Below are positions 49,878 to 59,159 of a stretch of DNA of 64,000 nucleotides, in pieces. Position 1 is the first letter of the stretch; every line of letters starts with the position of its first letter. The notes beneath the pieces are model-generated. The model saw only the letters and a program-made list of their open reading frames with translations, was not told the DNA's origin and searched no databases. Source of the DNA: Streptomyces sp. NBC_01241 (GTDB taxonomy: Bacteria > Actinomycetota > Actinomycetes > Streptomycetales > Streptomycetaceae); contig NZ_CP108494.1 in assembly GCF_041435435.1 (NCBI RefSeq), positions 2,080,501-2,144,500 of the forward strand, in the 5' to 3' direction. A program made the position numbers and the translations under genes.

Positions 49878-52568
49878 ATGGAGTCGATTGCGGGAAATCC
49901 GGCAGAACCGCGGACCGGCGGCACGGCGGCGGTACGGCACGGCGCGCCGTCGGCGGTACGGCACGGCGCACCGGTGGCGGCGGGGGGCGGCGCGGACCGG
50001 GGCGCGGGTGCGCGGGCGGGTACGCGGGGGGACCTGGGCGACCGGGCCCGGGGTTCGCTGCTCGGTCTCGCGGTCGGTGACGCGCTGGGCGCACCGGCGG
50101 AGAACCTGCGGCCGTCCGAGATCCGCCGTCGCTGGGGCCGGATCGAGGGCTTCGTGAGCGAGGACCCCGCGGGCACGGACGACACGGAGTACGCGATCTT
50201 CTCCGGACTGCTGCTCGCCCGGCACGGTTCGGCGCTGACCGTCACCCAGGTGGAGCGGGCCTGGCATCTGTGGATCGCCGATCTGGACGAGGGGCCGTTC
50301 CGCGGCGCCGGGTTCAGTGAGCGGGGCACGCTGGAGAATCTGCGCCGCGGCCTGGCCGCCCCGATCTCCGCCCAGCACCGGCACGCCTGGAGCGACGGCC
50401 TGGCGATAAGAGCGGCACCGTTCGGGGTCTTCGCGGCAGGTCGGCCGTACGAGGCGGCGCGTCTGGTCGCGGTGGACGGGCGGGTCAGCCATGACGGGGA
50501 GGGCATCTACGGCGGCCAGGCGGTGGCGGCCGGGGTGGCCGCCGCGATGGTGGGGGCCGGGCTCGCGTCGGTGATCGCCGCCGCGCTGTCCGTCGTTCCC
50601 ATGGACTCCTGGACGGCGCGCTCGCTGCGGCGCGCGGTGGCGGCCGCGCAGCGCACGTACCCCGACCGGCTCACCATGGAGCGCGCGGTGCGTTCCGCGG
50701 TGGTGATCGGCGGCTACCCGTGGACGGATCTGGCGCCGGAGGCGGTCGGCCTGGCGTTCGGTGCGTTCGCGGCGGCGCGCGGCGACTTCCGTACGGCGGT
50801 GCTGACCGCGGTCAACATGGGCCGCGACGCGGACACCACGGCCGCGGTGGCGGGAGCCCTGGCCGGCGCCCTGCACGGGGCGTCCGCGATTCCCCGGCAC
50901 TGGGGGGAGGCGATCGGCCCGGTCCGGGGCAGCTGTCTGCCGTCGATGCGGGGCTACCACGTCCTGGACATCGCGGAGTTGCTCACCCCGGACGACGCGG
51001 ACGAGGCGTACGCGGGGGCGGGCGCGGGCGCAGGGGGCGAAGCCGGTACGCCGGACGGCGCCCTGACACGCGACACCACCTCCGCGTACGTGTCGCCCGG
51101 CGCCCCGCCCGTCTCCGACGACGAGGATCCGGACCGCAGCCCCCGGGGTACGGACATGATCCCGGACCGTACGGACGCGGTCCCGGGCCCGGACCGTACG
51201 GACGCGGTCCCGGGCCCGGACCGTACAGACACGGTCCCGGACCCGGACCGTACAGACACGGTCCCGGACCCGGACCGTACAGACGCGGTCCCGGGCCCCG
51301 ACCCGGGAAGCGCCCCTCGCCCGCCCGTCTCCCCCGTCTCCCCCGCCGCCCGTCTCCGGACCCGTCCGGCGCCCGGGCACCGGGCACGGATCGAGGGGCT
51401 GTTGCTCGGGCTCGCCGCCGGCGACGCCGCCGGATGGCCGGCCGCGCGGCACCGGGCCACCCGGATGCCCGAGTGGACCCGGCGTCTCACCCGGGAGCTC
51501 GACACCTTCGCCGAGCAGAACGCCACCACCACGCTGCCCGTCCCCATCGCGCTCAACCAGCCGCCCGAACCGCTGCGGCTCGGGCCCTCCGACGACGCCG
51601 AATGGGCGGCGTTCGCCGCCGGGACCGTGCTCACCTCGGCGGCCGGTCCGCTGCACGGGCTGTCCTCGGAACGCCGGATGCGGGCCGCCATCGACGTCGC
51701 CTGGAACGCGCTGGCGGCCGAGGTCGCCGCGGCTGCCGCCCGGGCCCCCGAGGTCGAGTCCGCGGTGCTCCCGCTCCGCGCCCGGATCTCGGTGCGGGCC
51801 GGGCTCGGCAATCTCGCCGCCGGGTTGCGCCCGCCCGCCACCGGCCACGACAACCCGCACTACTTCGACGACGCGGCCTGCGTACGGGCCGCCGTGCTCG
51901 CCGTCGTCCACCCCGCCGACCCCGCCGCCGCCGCCGACCTCGCCGAGTTCGACGCCCGCTACACGCAGGACGGCGACGGTGTGCACGGCGCGCGGGCGAT
52001 GGCCGCCGCGATCGCCGAGGCGCTGGGCGGCGCGGACGTGGACACCTCGGTGAACGCCGCGCTCGCCCAGCTCCCCGACGGCACGGAGATCGCCCGCAAT
52101 GCCGCCCACGCCGTCCGGATCGCCCGTGACTTCGTCGGCGAGGCAGCGGGTGCGTTCGCCCTCGTACCGGTGCTGGAGCATCAGATCGTCGACCACGTCT
52201 ACAGCTACGGGATCGCCGCCGCCGAGACCGTCCCGGTCGCCCTCGCCCTGGCCACGGCGGCGCGCGGGCAGATCGCCCAGGCCGTTCCCGCGGCGGCGTG
52301 CCTGTCCCGGGTGGCCGACTCGGCGCCCGCCCTGGCCGGTGCGCTGACCGGTGCGCTCGGCGGCATCGGCGCCGTTCCGAACGGCTGGCGCGAGGCCTGC
52401 CGCACCCTGGCCGGCTGTGCGCTGCCCCGCCTCGCGGGGACCGATCTCATCGAACTCGCCGGGCTGCTGGCAGACACGGAACCAAAGCCCATGGGTGGAC
52501 AATTCGGACATGACATCCACCATGCCCACGCGGTCCGATGCGAGGACCACGGCACTCACACTCGATGA
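49878..52568 (+). CDS. ADP-ribosylglycohydrolase with two tandem domains
   Basis: An 896-residue protein. Domain 1 (about 55-370) has the metal-binding motifs GTDDTEYAI and NMGRDADTTAAVAGALAGAL, so it should be active. A low-complexity linker (about 380-490) carries five PDRTDAVPG-type repeats. Domain 2 (about 500-880) starts RIEGLLLGLAAGDAAGWPAA but its motifs are degraded (PSDDAEWAAF; SRVADSAPALAGALTGALGG), so it is probably inactive. It heads a six-gene coupled operon. ATG 49878 follows GAAGGGTCGACGCG. Confidence 0.85.
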   Translation: MESIAGNPAEPRTGGTAAVRHGAPSAVRHGAPVAAGGGADRGAGARAGTRGDLGDRARGSLLGLAVGDALGAPAENLRPSEIRRRWGRIEGFVSEDPAGTDDTEYAIFSGLLLARHGSALTVTQVERAWHLWIADLDEGPFRGAGFSERGTLENLRRGLAAPISAQHRHAWSDGLAIRAAPFGVFAAGRPYEAARLVAVDGRVSHDGEGIYGGQAVAAGVAAAMVGAGLASVIAAALSVVPMDSWTARSLRRAVAAAQRTYPDRLTMERAVRSAVVIGGYPWTDLAPEAVGLAFGAFAAARGDFRTAVLTAVNMGRDADTTAAVAGALAGALHGASAIPRHWGEAIGPVRGSCLPSMRGYHVLDIAELLTPDDADEAYAGAGAGAGGEAGTPDGALTRDTTSAYVSPGAPPVSDDEDPDRSPRGTDMIPDRTDAVPGPDRTDAVPGPDRTDTVPDPDRTDTVPDPDRTDAVPGPDPGSAPRPPVSPVSPAARLRTRPAPGHRARIEGLLLGLAAGDAAGWPAARHRATRMPEWTRRLTRELDTFAEQNATTTLPVPIALNQPPEPLRLGPSDDAEWAAFAAGTVLTSAAGPLHGLSSERRMRAAIDVAWNALAAEVAAAAARAPEVESAVLPLRARISVRAGLGNLAAGLRPPATGHDNPHYFDDAACVRAAVLAVVHPADPAAAADLAEFDARYTQDGDGVHGARAMAAAIAEALGGADVDTSVNAALAQLPDGTEIARNAAHAVRIARDFVGEAAGAFALVPVLEHQIVDHVYSYGIAAAETVPVALALATAARGQIAQAVPAAACLSRVADSAPALAGALTGALGGIGAVPNGWREACRTLAGCALPRLAGTDLIELAGLLADTEPKPMGGQFGHDIHHAHAVRCEDHGTHTR
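51162..51296 (+). repeat. 27-bp tandem repeat in the ADP-ribosylglycohydrolase linker
   Basis: Five 27-bp units (51162, 51189, 51216, 51243, 51270) encode PDRTDAVPG or PDRTDTVPD. They keep the frame and form a flexible acidic/Pro linker between the two domains. Confidence 0.92.
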
Positions 52569-53697
52569 ACGGATCACGGGAGCGCTCGTCGGCGCGGCGG
52601 TCGGCGACGCGCTCGGCGGTCCGGTCGAGGGCCGGTCCCCCGAGCAGATCACGGCCCGTCACGGCGGGCGGATCAGCGGCATCGTCGGCCCGTGGGACGG
52701 CGACGACTGGCGTACGGCCCGCCCCATCGCCCCCTACCACAAGGGCGACGGACACATCACCGACGACACCTTGATGACCCATGCACTGGTACGGGTGTAC
52801 GGGGCGGTGCGCGACCACCTCGACGCGTACGCGGTCGCCGACCATCTGGTGCCCGAACTGATCTCCACGCCCCGCTGGATCCCGGAGCTGGAGGCGGACG
52901 CGCTGCCGCTCCAGCGGATCTTCCTCGCCGAGAAGTGGATCGTCGCACGGCTGCACTACGGCCATGTCGATCCGCGCGAGGCCGGCTCCGGAAACATCGT
53001 CAACTGCGGTGCGGCGATGTACATGGCGCCGGTCGGTCTGGTCAACGCCGCACACCCGCAGGCCGCGTACGCCGAGGCGCTGGATGTCGCCGGGGCCCAC
53101 CAGTCCTCGTACGGCAGGGAGGCCGCCGGAGTCTTCGCGGCGGCCGTCGCCGCGGCCTGCGCCCCGGGTGCGACGCCCGCCGCCGTCGTCGACACCTGTC
53201 TCTCGCTCGCCAAGGACGGCACCCGGTCCGCCATCGAGGCGGTGTGCGAAGTGGCGTGCCGGTACGGCGACTTCGAGTCGGCGCTGGACCCACTGCGTAC
53301 CGCCGTCGCCCCCTTCGACACCGTCGGTCCCGATTACCGCTCCCCCTCGCTCGGCGCCCGCCGGCCGTCGCGGCTGCACTCCATCGAGGAACTCCCGATC
53401 GCGCTCGGCATGCTGCTCGTCACGGACGGCGACTACCGGCACACGGTGCTCGGCTCGGTCAACTACGGCCGGGACTGCGACTCGATCGCCACGATGAGCG
53501 GCGCCCTCGCGGGCGCGCTCCACGGCGAGCGGGCGATCCCCGCCACCTGGGTGAAAACGGTCGCCGAGGCCAGCCGGCTCGATCTGCACGCCCCGGCGCG
53601 GATCCTGGCGGACGTCGCCCGCCAGGTGTTCGTACGGGACACGGCCCGGCGCCGCGCACACGAGTCGGCGTTCGCCGCGCTGGCGGGCACGTCATGA
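52510..53697 (+). CDS. ADP-ribosylglycohydrolase-family protein 2
   Basis: A 395-residue single-domain member. It has AAVGDALGGPVEGRSPEQI, metal motif HITDDTLMTHAL and C-terminal NYGRDCDSIATMSGALAGAL, all intact, so it should be catalytic. Its ATG lies 59 bp inside the end of the preceding gene (GGTGGA upstream); ATG 52522 is an alternative. Its stop overlaps the third paralogue by 4 bp. It probably cleaves an N- or O-glycosidic bond to ADP-ribose or a related ribosyl compound. Confidence 0.88.
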   Translation: MTSTMPTRSDARTTALTLDERITGALVGAAVGDALGGPVEGRSPEQITARHGGRISGIVGPWDGDDWRTARPIAPYHKGDGHITDDTLMTHALVRVYGAVRDHLDAYAVADHLVPELISTPRWIPELEADALPLQRIFLAEKWIVARLHYGHVDPREAGSGNIVNCGAAMYMAPVGLVNAAHPQAAYAEALDVAGAHQSSYGREAAGVFAAAVAAACAPGATPAAVVDTCLSLAKDGTRSAIEAVCEVACRYGDFESALDPLRTAVAPFDTVGPDYRSPSLGARRPSRLHSIEELPIALGMLLVTDGDYRHTVLGSVNYGRDCDSIATMSGALAGALHGERAIPATWVKTVAEASRLDLHAPARILADVARQVFVRDTARRRAHESAFAALAGTS

Positions 53698-55064
53698 CGG
53701 TACGGGTGACGTGGGTGCAGCCCGAGGATCTGGTCGGCCACGAGCTGCGCCAGGCGGCCGAGGACGGACGGGACGCACGGGCCGTCGCACGCCGGTGGTA
53801 CGAGGCAGGCGGCGCCCCCGCCCCGGAGCGCGCGGGGGCGTCGACTGCTCCGGCACCGGAGCTGCGCGCGCTCGCGGAGCGGCTGCTGGACGAACTCGCC
53901 CTGCTGGAATCGCCGTTGGACCGGGACGAGCCGACGGAGCTGGCCGCCATCCGGGCCGCCTGCCCTGACTGGCCCGCCCCGCGTACGCAACCGCCGTCGG
54001 TGAGTCAGGACCGGCTGCACGCCGCCTGGCTGGGCCGGGCCGCCGGCTGTCTGCTCGGCAAACCCGTCGAGAAGCTGCCGCTCGCCGGCATCCGCGCACT
54101 GGCCCGCGCCACCGGCAACTGGCCGTTGACCACCTGGTTCACGGCCAGGGGGCTGCCCGCCGAACTGACCGCCACCTACCCCTGGAACCGCCGCTCCGCG
54201 CCCACCTCCCTGGCCGAGAACATCGACGGCATGCCCGAGGACGACGACCTCAACCACCCGCTGCTGACCGTGCTGTTGCTCCAGCGGTACGGACCGTCCT
54301 TCACCACCTGCGACCTCGCCCGGCTCTGGCTCGACGAACTCCCGGCCGGCCGGACGTTCACCGCCGAACGGGTCGCGTACCGCAATCTGCTCGACGGCAT
54401 CGAGCCCCCGCACACCGCCAGGTACCGCAACCCGTTCCGGGAGTGGATCGGCGCGCAGATCCGGGCGGACGTGCACGGCTGGACGCATCCGGGCGACCCG
54501 TCGGCCGCGGCGGAACAGGCGCATCGGGACGCCGTCCTCACCCATACCGCCAACGGGGTGTACGGGGCGATGTTCACCGCCGCGATGCTCGCCGAGGCGG
54601 CCGGCGGCGGAAGTGACGTGCACGGCTGTCTGGCCGCCGGGCTGCGTGTCGTACCGCCGCGTTCCCGGTTCGCGCACGCGGTGCGTTTCGGCGTCGGGGC
54701 GGCCCGTGGTGACGGTTTCGACGCGGCCGTCGACCGGCTGCACGCCGAGTACGGCGGCCACCACTGGGTCCATGTGCTGCCCAACGCCGCGCTGCTCGCT
54801 GCCGCCCTCACCCACGCCGACGGTGACTTCTCCGACTCCATCTGCCGTGCGGTGTCGGGCGGCTGGGACACCGACTCCAACGGTGCGACCGCCGGTTCGC
54901 TCGCCGGTCTGCTGGCCGGGAGCCCGGACGCGCTGCCCGACCGCTGGACCACCCCGCTGAAGAACCGCCTCGCCACGTCCGTCCCCGGTTTCGACTCCAT
55001 CGGCTTCGACGCACTCGCCGAACAGACCCACCGGCTCATCCACAAGGAGGCACTCCGCCCATGA
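53694..55064 (+). CDS. ADP-ribosylglycohydrolase-family protein 3
   Basis: A 456-residue member with a 100-residue N-terminal helical extension before AAWLGRAAGCLLGKPVEKLP. The first metal motif is altered to PEDDDLNHPL, while the second, SGGWDTDSNGATAGSLAGLL, is kept; its substrate may differ from the other two. ATGA overlaps at both ends tie it to the preceding paralogue and to ribokinase. Confidence 0.85.
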   Translation: MTVRVTWVQPEDLVGHELRQAAEDGRDARAVARRWYEAGGAPAPERAGASTAPAPELRALAERLLDELALLESPLDRDEPTELAAIRAACPDWPAPRTQPPSVSQDRLHAAWLGRAAGCLLGKPVEKLPLAGIRALARATGNWPLTTWFTARGLPAELTATYPWNRRSAPTSLAENIDGMPEDDDLNHPLLTVLLLQRYGPSFTTCDLARLWLDELPAGRTFTAERVAYRNLLDGIEPPHTARYRNPFREWIGAQIRADVHGWTHPGDPSAAAEQAHRDAVLTHTANGVYGAMFTAAMLAEAAGGGSDVHGCLAAGLRVVPPRSRFAHAVRFGVGAARGDGFDAAVDRLHAEYGGHHWVHVLPNAALLAAALTHADGDFSDSICRAVSGGWDTDSNGATAGSLAGLLAGSPDALPDRWTTPLKNRLATSVPGFDSIGFDALAEQTHRLIHKEALRP

Positions 55065-55945
55065 CCGCCATCGCGGTGCTCGGCAGCACCCATATGGACC
55101 TCGTCGCCTACGTCGCACGAGCACCGGAGCGTGGCGAGACCGTCACCGGACGGGAGCTGCGCACCGTCCCCGGCGGCAAGGGCGCCAACCAGGCAGTCGC
55201 CGCCGCACGCGCGGGCGCCGATGTGACGATGATCGGCGCGGTCGGCGACGACGCGTACGGCACCCTGCTGCGGTCCAGCCTGGAGCACGCCGGCGTTCAC
55301 ACCGGTCTGCTGCACACGGCCGAGGGCCCCAGTGGCACCGCGCACATCGTCGTCGACGACACGGGCGCCAAATCCGTCGTGGTGATCCCCGGCGCCAACG
55401 GCACCGTCACCGGCCTCGGCCCCGGCGAAATGGCCGCCATCGCCGGAGCCGATCTGCTGCTCCTCCAGCTGGAGCTGCCACTGTCCGCCGTGCTGGAGGG
55501 CGCGCGAGTCGCCCACGCCCAGGGCGTACGGACCATCCTCACCCCGTCCCCCGTACAGTCCCTGCCGTCCGAACTCTTCGACTGTGTCGATGTGCTGATC
55601 CCCAACGAGCACGAGGCAGCCGCGCTCTCCGGCTCCGCGGACCCCCGCGCGGCGGCGCAGATCCTGCTCGGCCAGGTCCCGGCGGTCGTCATCACACTCG
55701 GCTCCAAGGGCTGCCTGTACGCGGCCCGGGGCGGCGAACCCGTGCTCTTCCCCGCGCCCGAGGTCACCGCCGTCGACACCACCGGGGCCGGGGACACCTT
55801 CGTCGGCACGCTGGCCGTGGCGCTCGGCGAGCGACGGCCCGTACCCGAGTCACTGGCCTGGGCGTCGTCCGCCGCCGCGCTCTGCGTGCAGCGGCCGGGC
55901 GCCTCGACCTCCATGCCGTACCGCAGCGAGATCGACGCCGCATGA
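55061..55945 (+). CDS. rbsK: Ribokinase (PfkB family)
   Basis: A 294-residue sugar kinase. N-terminal LGSTHMDLVAYVARAPERGE, PGGKGANQAVAAARAGADV and C-terminal signature VDTTGAGDTFVGTLAVAL with the catalytic Asp in GAGD. It phosphorylates ribose or a ribonucleoside. Placed directly after three ADP-ribosylglycohydrolase genes (4-bp overlap), it could capture the ribose they release. Confidence 0.9.
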   Translation: MTAIAVLGSTHMDLVAYVARAPERGETVTGRELRTVPGGKGANQAVAAARAGADVTMIGAVGDDAYGTLLRSSLEHAGVHTGLLHTAEGPSGTAHIVVDDTGAKSVVVIPGANGTVTGLGPGEMAAIAGADLLLLQLELPLSAVLEGARVAHAQGVRTILTPSPVQSLPSELFDCVDVLIPNEHEAAALSGSADPRAAAQILLGQVPAVVITLGSKGCLYAARGGEPVLFPAPEVTAVDTTGAGDTFVGTLAVALGERRPVPESLAWASSAAALCVQRPGASTSMPYRSEIDAA

Positions 55946-57141
55946 ACGCGCCCGCGCAGGCACCCCTGACCGGACTGCGGGTCATCGACCTCGCCACGCT
56001 CTTCGCCGGCCCGCTCTCCGCCACCATGCTCGGCGACTTCGGCGCCGAGGTGATCAAGGTCGAACATCCACGCAGGCCCGATCCGTCGCGCGGGCACGGC
56101 CCGACCAAGGACGGCGTCGGCCTGTGGTGGAAGCTGCTCGGCCGCAACAAGCGCAATCTGACCCTCGACCTGTCCAGCCCCGGCGGACGCGACATCCTGC
56201 TCCGGCTGGCCGCCGGAACCGATGTGATCATCGAGAACTTCCGGCCCGGGACGCTGGAGCGCTGGGGCCTCGGCTGGCAGGAACTGCACGCCGTCAACCC
56301 GCGGCTGGTGCTGGCCAGGGTCACCGGCTTCGGCCAGTTCGGCCCGTACGCGCACCGCCCCGGCTTCGGCACCCTGGCCGAGGCGATGAGCGGATTCGCC
56401 GCGATCACCGGGGAGCCGGACGGGCCGCCCACGCTCCCGCCGTTCGGACTCGCCGACTCGATCGCGGCGCTGGCCACCGCGTACGCCGTGATGACCGCGC
56501 TCGCCGGACGCGACCGGACCGGGGAGGGGCAGATCGTCGACATGGCGATCATCGAGCCGATCCTGACCGTGCTGGGGCCGCAGCCCGTCTGGTACGACCA
56601 GCTCGGCTACGTACAGCCGCGCACCGGCAACCGCTCCGGCAACAACGCGCCGCGCAACACGTACCGCACCTCGGACGGGCACTGGGTCGCGGTCTCCACC
56701 TCCGCGCAGTCGATCGCCGAGCGGGTGATGCGTCTGGTCGGCCGGCCCGGACTGATCGACGAACCCTGGTTCGGCTCGGGCACCACCCGCGCCGAGCACG
56801 CCGACGAGCTCGACGAGGCGGTCGGCGGCTGGATCGCCCGGCACACCCGTGAGGAGGCGGTCTCCGCGTTCGAGAAGGCGGAGGCGGCGATCGCGCCGAT
56901 CCACGACATCCAGGACGTGATGGAGGACCCGCAGTACCGGGCCCTCGGCTCGATCACCGAGGTCGACGACCCGGAGCTGGGGCCGCTGCGGATGCAGAAC
57001 GTCCTGTTCCGTCTGTCCGGGACGCCGGGCGCGATCCGCTGGGCGGGCCGGCCGCACGGCGCGGACACCGACGAGATCCTCACCGGTCTGGGCCTGTCGG
57101 CTCCGCAGATCGCCGCGCTGCGGGCGGAGCACGTGCTGTGA
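55942..57141 (+). CDS. CaiB/BaiF family III CoA-transferase
   Basis: A 399-residue enzyme. GLRVIDLATLFAGPLSATML, LGDFGAEVIKVEHPRRPDPS, NKRNLTLDLSSPGGRDILLR and the catalytic Asp in GQIVDMAIIE are family hallmarks. It moves CoA between carboxylic acids. ATGA overlap with ribokinase and GTGA overlap with the CitE-like gene show coupled translation. Confidence 0.92.
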   Translation: MNAPAQAPLTGLRVIDLATLFAGPLSATMLGDFGAEVIKVEHPRRPDPSRGHGPTKDGVGLWWKLLGRNKRNLTLDLSSPGGRDILLRLAAGTDVIIENFRPGTLERWGLGWQELHAVNPRLVLARVTGFGQFGPYAHRPGFGTLAEAMSGFAAITGEPDGPPTLPPFGLADSIAALATAYAVMTALAGRDRTGEGQIVDMAIIEPILTVLGPQPVWYDQLGYVQPRTGNRSGNNAPRNTYRTSDGHWVAVSTSAQSIAERVMRLVGRPGLIDEPWFGSGTTRAEHADELDEAVGGWIARHTREEAVSAFEKAEAAIAPIHDIQDVMEDPQYRALGSITEVDDPELGPLRMQNVLFRLSGTPGAIRWAGRPHGADTDEILTGLGLSAPQIAALRAEHVL

Positions 57142-57953
57142 CGGCGGCGGCGGTCCCCCTCACTTTGCTGTACGTCCCCGGCGACCGGCCGGAGGTGGTG
57201 CGCAAGGCGCGCGACGCGGGCGCGGACGTGGTGATCGTCGATCTGGAGGACGCGGTCGCGCCGGACCGCAAGGAGTACGCGCGGTCGGCCACCGCCGAGC
57301 TCCTGTCCGAGCCCGCCGAGGACACGGCCGTGCCGGTCCACGTCCGGGTCCACACCGAGGCGGACATTCTCGCCCTGGCCGGACTTCCGGGCCTCGCCGA
57401 ACTCCGGCTGCCCAAGATCACACACGCGGCGACCGTCCATCACATCGCGGCCGTGGCACCGGGGGTCGCGCTCTGTCCGCTGCTGGAATCGGCGCTCGGC
57501 ATCGAGCACGCGTACACGGTCGCCGCCTCCCATCCCCAGGTGCGCTCCATCGCCCTGGGCGAGGCGGACCTCCGGGCCGATCTGGGGGTGCGGGACGACG
57601 CCGGGCTCGACTGGTCCCGCAGCCGGGTCGTGGTCGCCGCCCGTGCGGCCGGACTGGCGCCGCCCACCCAGTCGGTGTTCCCGGACGTACGGGACCTGGA
57701 CGGTCTGGCGGCGTCCTGCGTGCGCGGCCGGGCACTGGGCTTCCTGGGGCGGGCGGCGATCCATCCCCGCCAGCTCCCGGTCATCGAGCGGGCGTTCCGC
57801 CCCACGGCTCAGGAGGTCGAGGCGGCGTCGGAGATCGTGACGGCTGCCGCGACGGACGAGGGCGCGCTGGCCCTCCCGGACGGCCGGTTCGTCGACGCGG
57901 CGGTAGTGGCCTCGGCCCGTCGCACGCTTGCGCTGGCCACGCGGGAGGGGTGA
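57138..57953 (+). CDS. CitE-like CoA-ester lyase (HpcH/HpaI family)
   Basis: A 271-residue TIM-barrel lyase. LYVPGDRPEVVRKARDAGAD, IVDLEDAVAPDRKEYAR (metal Glu/Asp), CPLLESALGIEHAY and GRAAIHPRQLPVIERAF match CitE and malyl/citramalyl-CoA lyases. With the CoA-transferase it could activate and cleave a hydroxy-dicarboxylic acid. Last gene of the operon, followed by a strong hairpin. Confidence 0.9.
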   Translation: MTAAAVPLTLLYVPGDRPEVVRKARDAGADVVIVDLEDAVAPDRKEYARSATAELLSEPAEDTAVPVHVRVHTEADILALAGLPGLAELRLPKITHAATVHHIAAVAPGVALCPLLESALGIEHAYTVAASHPQVRSIALGEADLRADLGVRDDAGLDWSRSRVVVAARAAGLAPPTQSVFPDVRDLDGLAASCVRGRALGFLGRAAIHPRQLPVIERAFRPTAQEVEAASEIVTAAATDEGALALPDGRFVDAAVVASARRTLALATREG

Positions 57954-57968
57954 CGGGGAGGGCCGGTG

Positions 57969-58022
57969 CGTTATACGGGTGTGGGGCCCGAACCGGATGG
58001 TTGGGGCCCCACACACGTAACG
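57969..58022. terminator. Bidirectional terminator between citE-like gene and lgt
   Basis: An 11-bp perfect stem (57979-57989 with 58004-58014), with an inner AACC/GGTT and an outer CGTTA/TAACG extension, separates convergent genes. Confidence 0.85.
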
Positions 58023-58039
58023 CGTACAAGCACGACGGC

Positions 58040-59047
58040 TCAGCCGTTCTTCGCCGCCTCCGCGGCCGCGGCGCCGTTCTTCTCCGTCGCCTTCGCGGTA
58101 CCGTCCGCGTCGCCGTCCTCCGCATCGCGGTCCTTCGCGTCGCGGTCCTTCGCGTCGCCGTCCTTCGCGTCGCGGTCCTTCACGGCATCGACGCCTTCGG
58201 CGTCACCCGCGTCCTCGGCGCCTTCGGCGACCACCGCGTCCGGTTCCACGATCTCCTCGCGTCCCGGCCGTACCTTCGCCGAGACCACCATGTACAGCAC
58301 CGCCAGCACGAACACGATCCCTGCGGTCCACACATTGAGGCGTACGCCCAGGATGTGGTGGGCCTCGTCGACCCGCATGTACTCGATCCAGGCCCGTCCC
58401 GCGCAGTACGAGGCGACGTACAGCGCGAACGCCCGGCCGTGTCCGAGCCTGAAGCGGCGGTCCGCCCAGATCACCAGCACGGCGACACCGACGCACCACA
58501 ACGACTCGTACAGGAACGTCGGGTGGTACGTGCCGGCGACCCGGTTGGGGCCCTCGCTGATCTTCAGCGCCCACGGCACATCGGTCGGCTTGCCGTACAG
58601 CTCCTGGTTGAACCAGTTGCCCCAGCGGCCGCAGGCCTGGGCCAGGGCGATCCCCGGGGCGAGCGCGTCGGCCCAGGCCGGCAGCGGGATCCCGCGCCGG
58701 CGGCAGCCGATCCAGGCACCGACGGCGCCGAGGGCGATCGCGCCCCAGATGCCGAGGCCGCCCTGCCAGATCTTGAAGGCGTCGACCCAGTCCTGACCGT
58801 CGCTGAAGTACAGCTGGTAGTCGGTGATGACGTGGTAGAGCCGGCCGCCGACAAGACCGAAGGGCACGGCCCAGACGGCGATGTCGGCGACGGTGCCGGC
58901 TCTGCCGCCTCTGGCGATCCAGCGCTTGTTGCCGAACCAGACGGCGACGAAGACACCGATGATGATGCAGAACGCGTAGCCGCGGAGCGGGATCGGGCCG
59001 AGATCGATCACGCCGGTCGACGGGCTGGGAATGTAGGCAAGGTCCAT
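58040..59047 (-). CDS. lgt: Prolipoprotein diacylglyceryl transferase
   Basis: A 335-residue membrane enzyme with seven spans. The Lgt signature GRWGNWFNQELYG and the N-terminal LGPIPLRGYAFCIIIGVFVA are intact. It transfers diacylglycerol to the lipobox cysteine of lipoproteins such as the LivK here. The last 55 residues are a charged cytoplasmic tail of KDRDA/KDGDA repeats encoded by a 15-bp tandem repeat. Confidence 0.95.
   Translation of the reverse strand: MDLAYIPSPSTGVIDLGPIPLRGYAFCIIIGVFVAVWFGNKRWIARGGRAGTVADIAVWAVPFGLVGGRLYHVITDYQLYFSDGQDWVDAFKIWQGGLGIWGAIALGAVGAWIGCRRRGIPLPAWADALAPGIALAQACGRWGNWFNQELYGKPTDVPWALKISEGPNRVAGTYHPTFLYESLWCVGVAVLVIWADRRFRLGHGRAFALYVASYCAGRAWIEYMRVDEAHHILGVRLNVWTAGIVFVLAVLYMVVSAKVRPGREEIVEPDAVVAEGAEDAGDAEGVDAVKDRDAKDGDAKDRDAKDRDAEDGDADGTAKATEKNGAAAAEAAKNG
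58101..58175 (-). repeat. 15-bp tandem repeat in the Lgt tail
   Basis: Five 15-bp units (58101, 58116, 58131, 58146, 58161; consensus TCCTTCGCGTCGCGG on the plus strand) encode repeated Lys/Asp/Arg/Asp/Ala. Copy number can change without frameshift. Confidence 0.9.
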
Positions 59048-59159
59048 GGCAGGGTCGACGCTACCTTGCCGAGCGGGGCATACGGCAACCCACCCGGCAA
59101 CGTCTGGGTAACGGGCAGGTCAACCGTACCCCCCGGCGTTTCCTCGTGCCGGACACCGG

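Noticed and set aside
49755..52652. A 965-codon minus frame opposite the first ADP-ribosylglycohydrolase gene
   Set aside because: Shadow frame; apparent repeats mirror the real 27-bp repeat.
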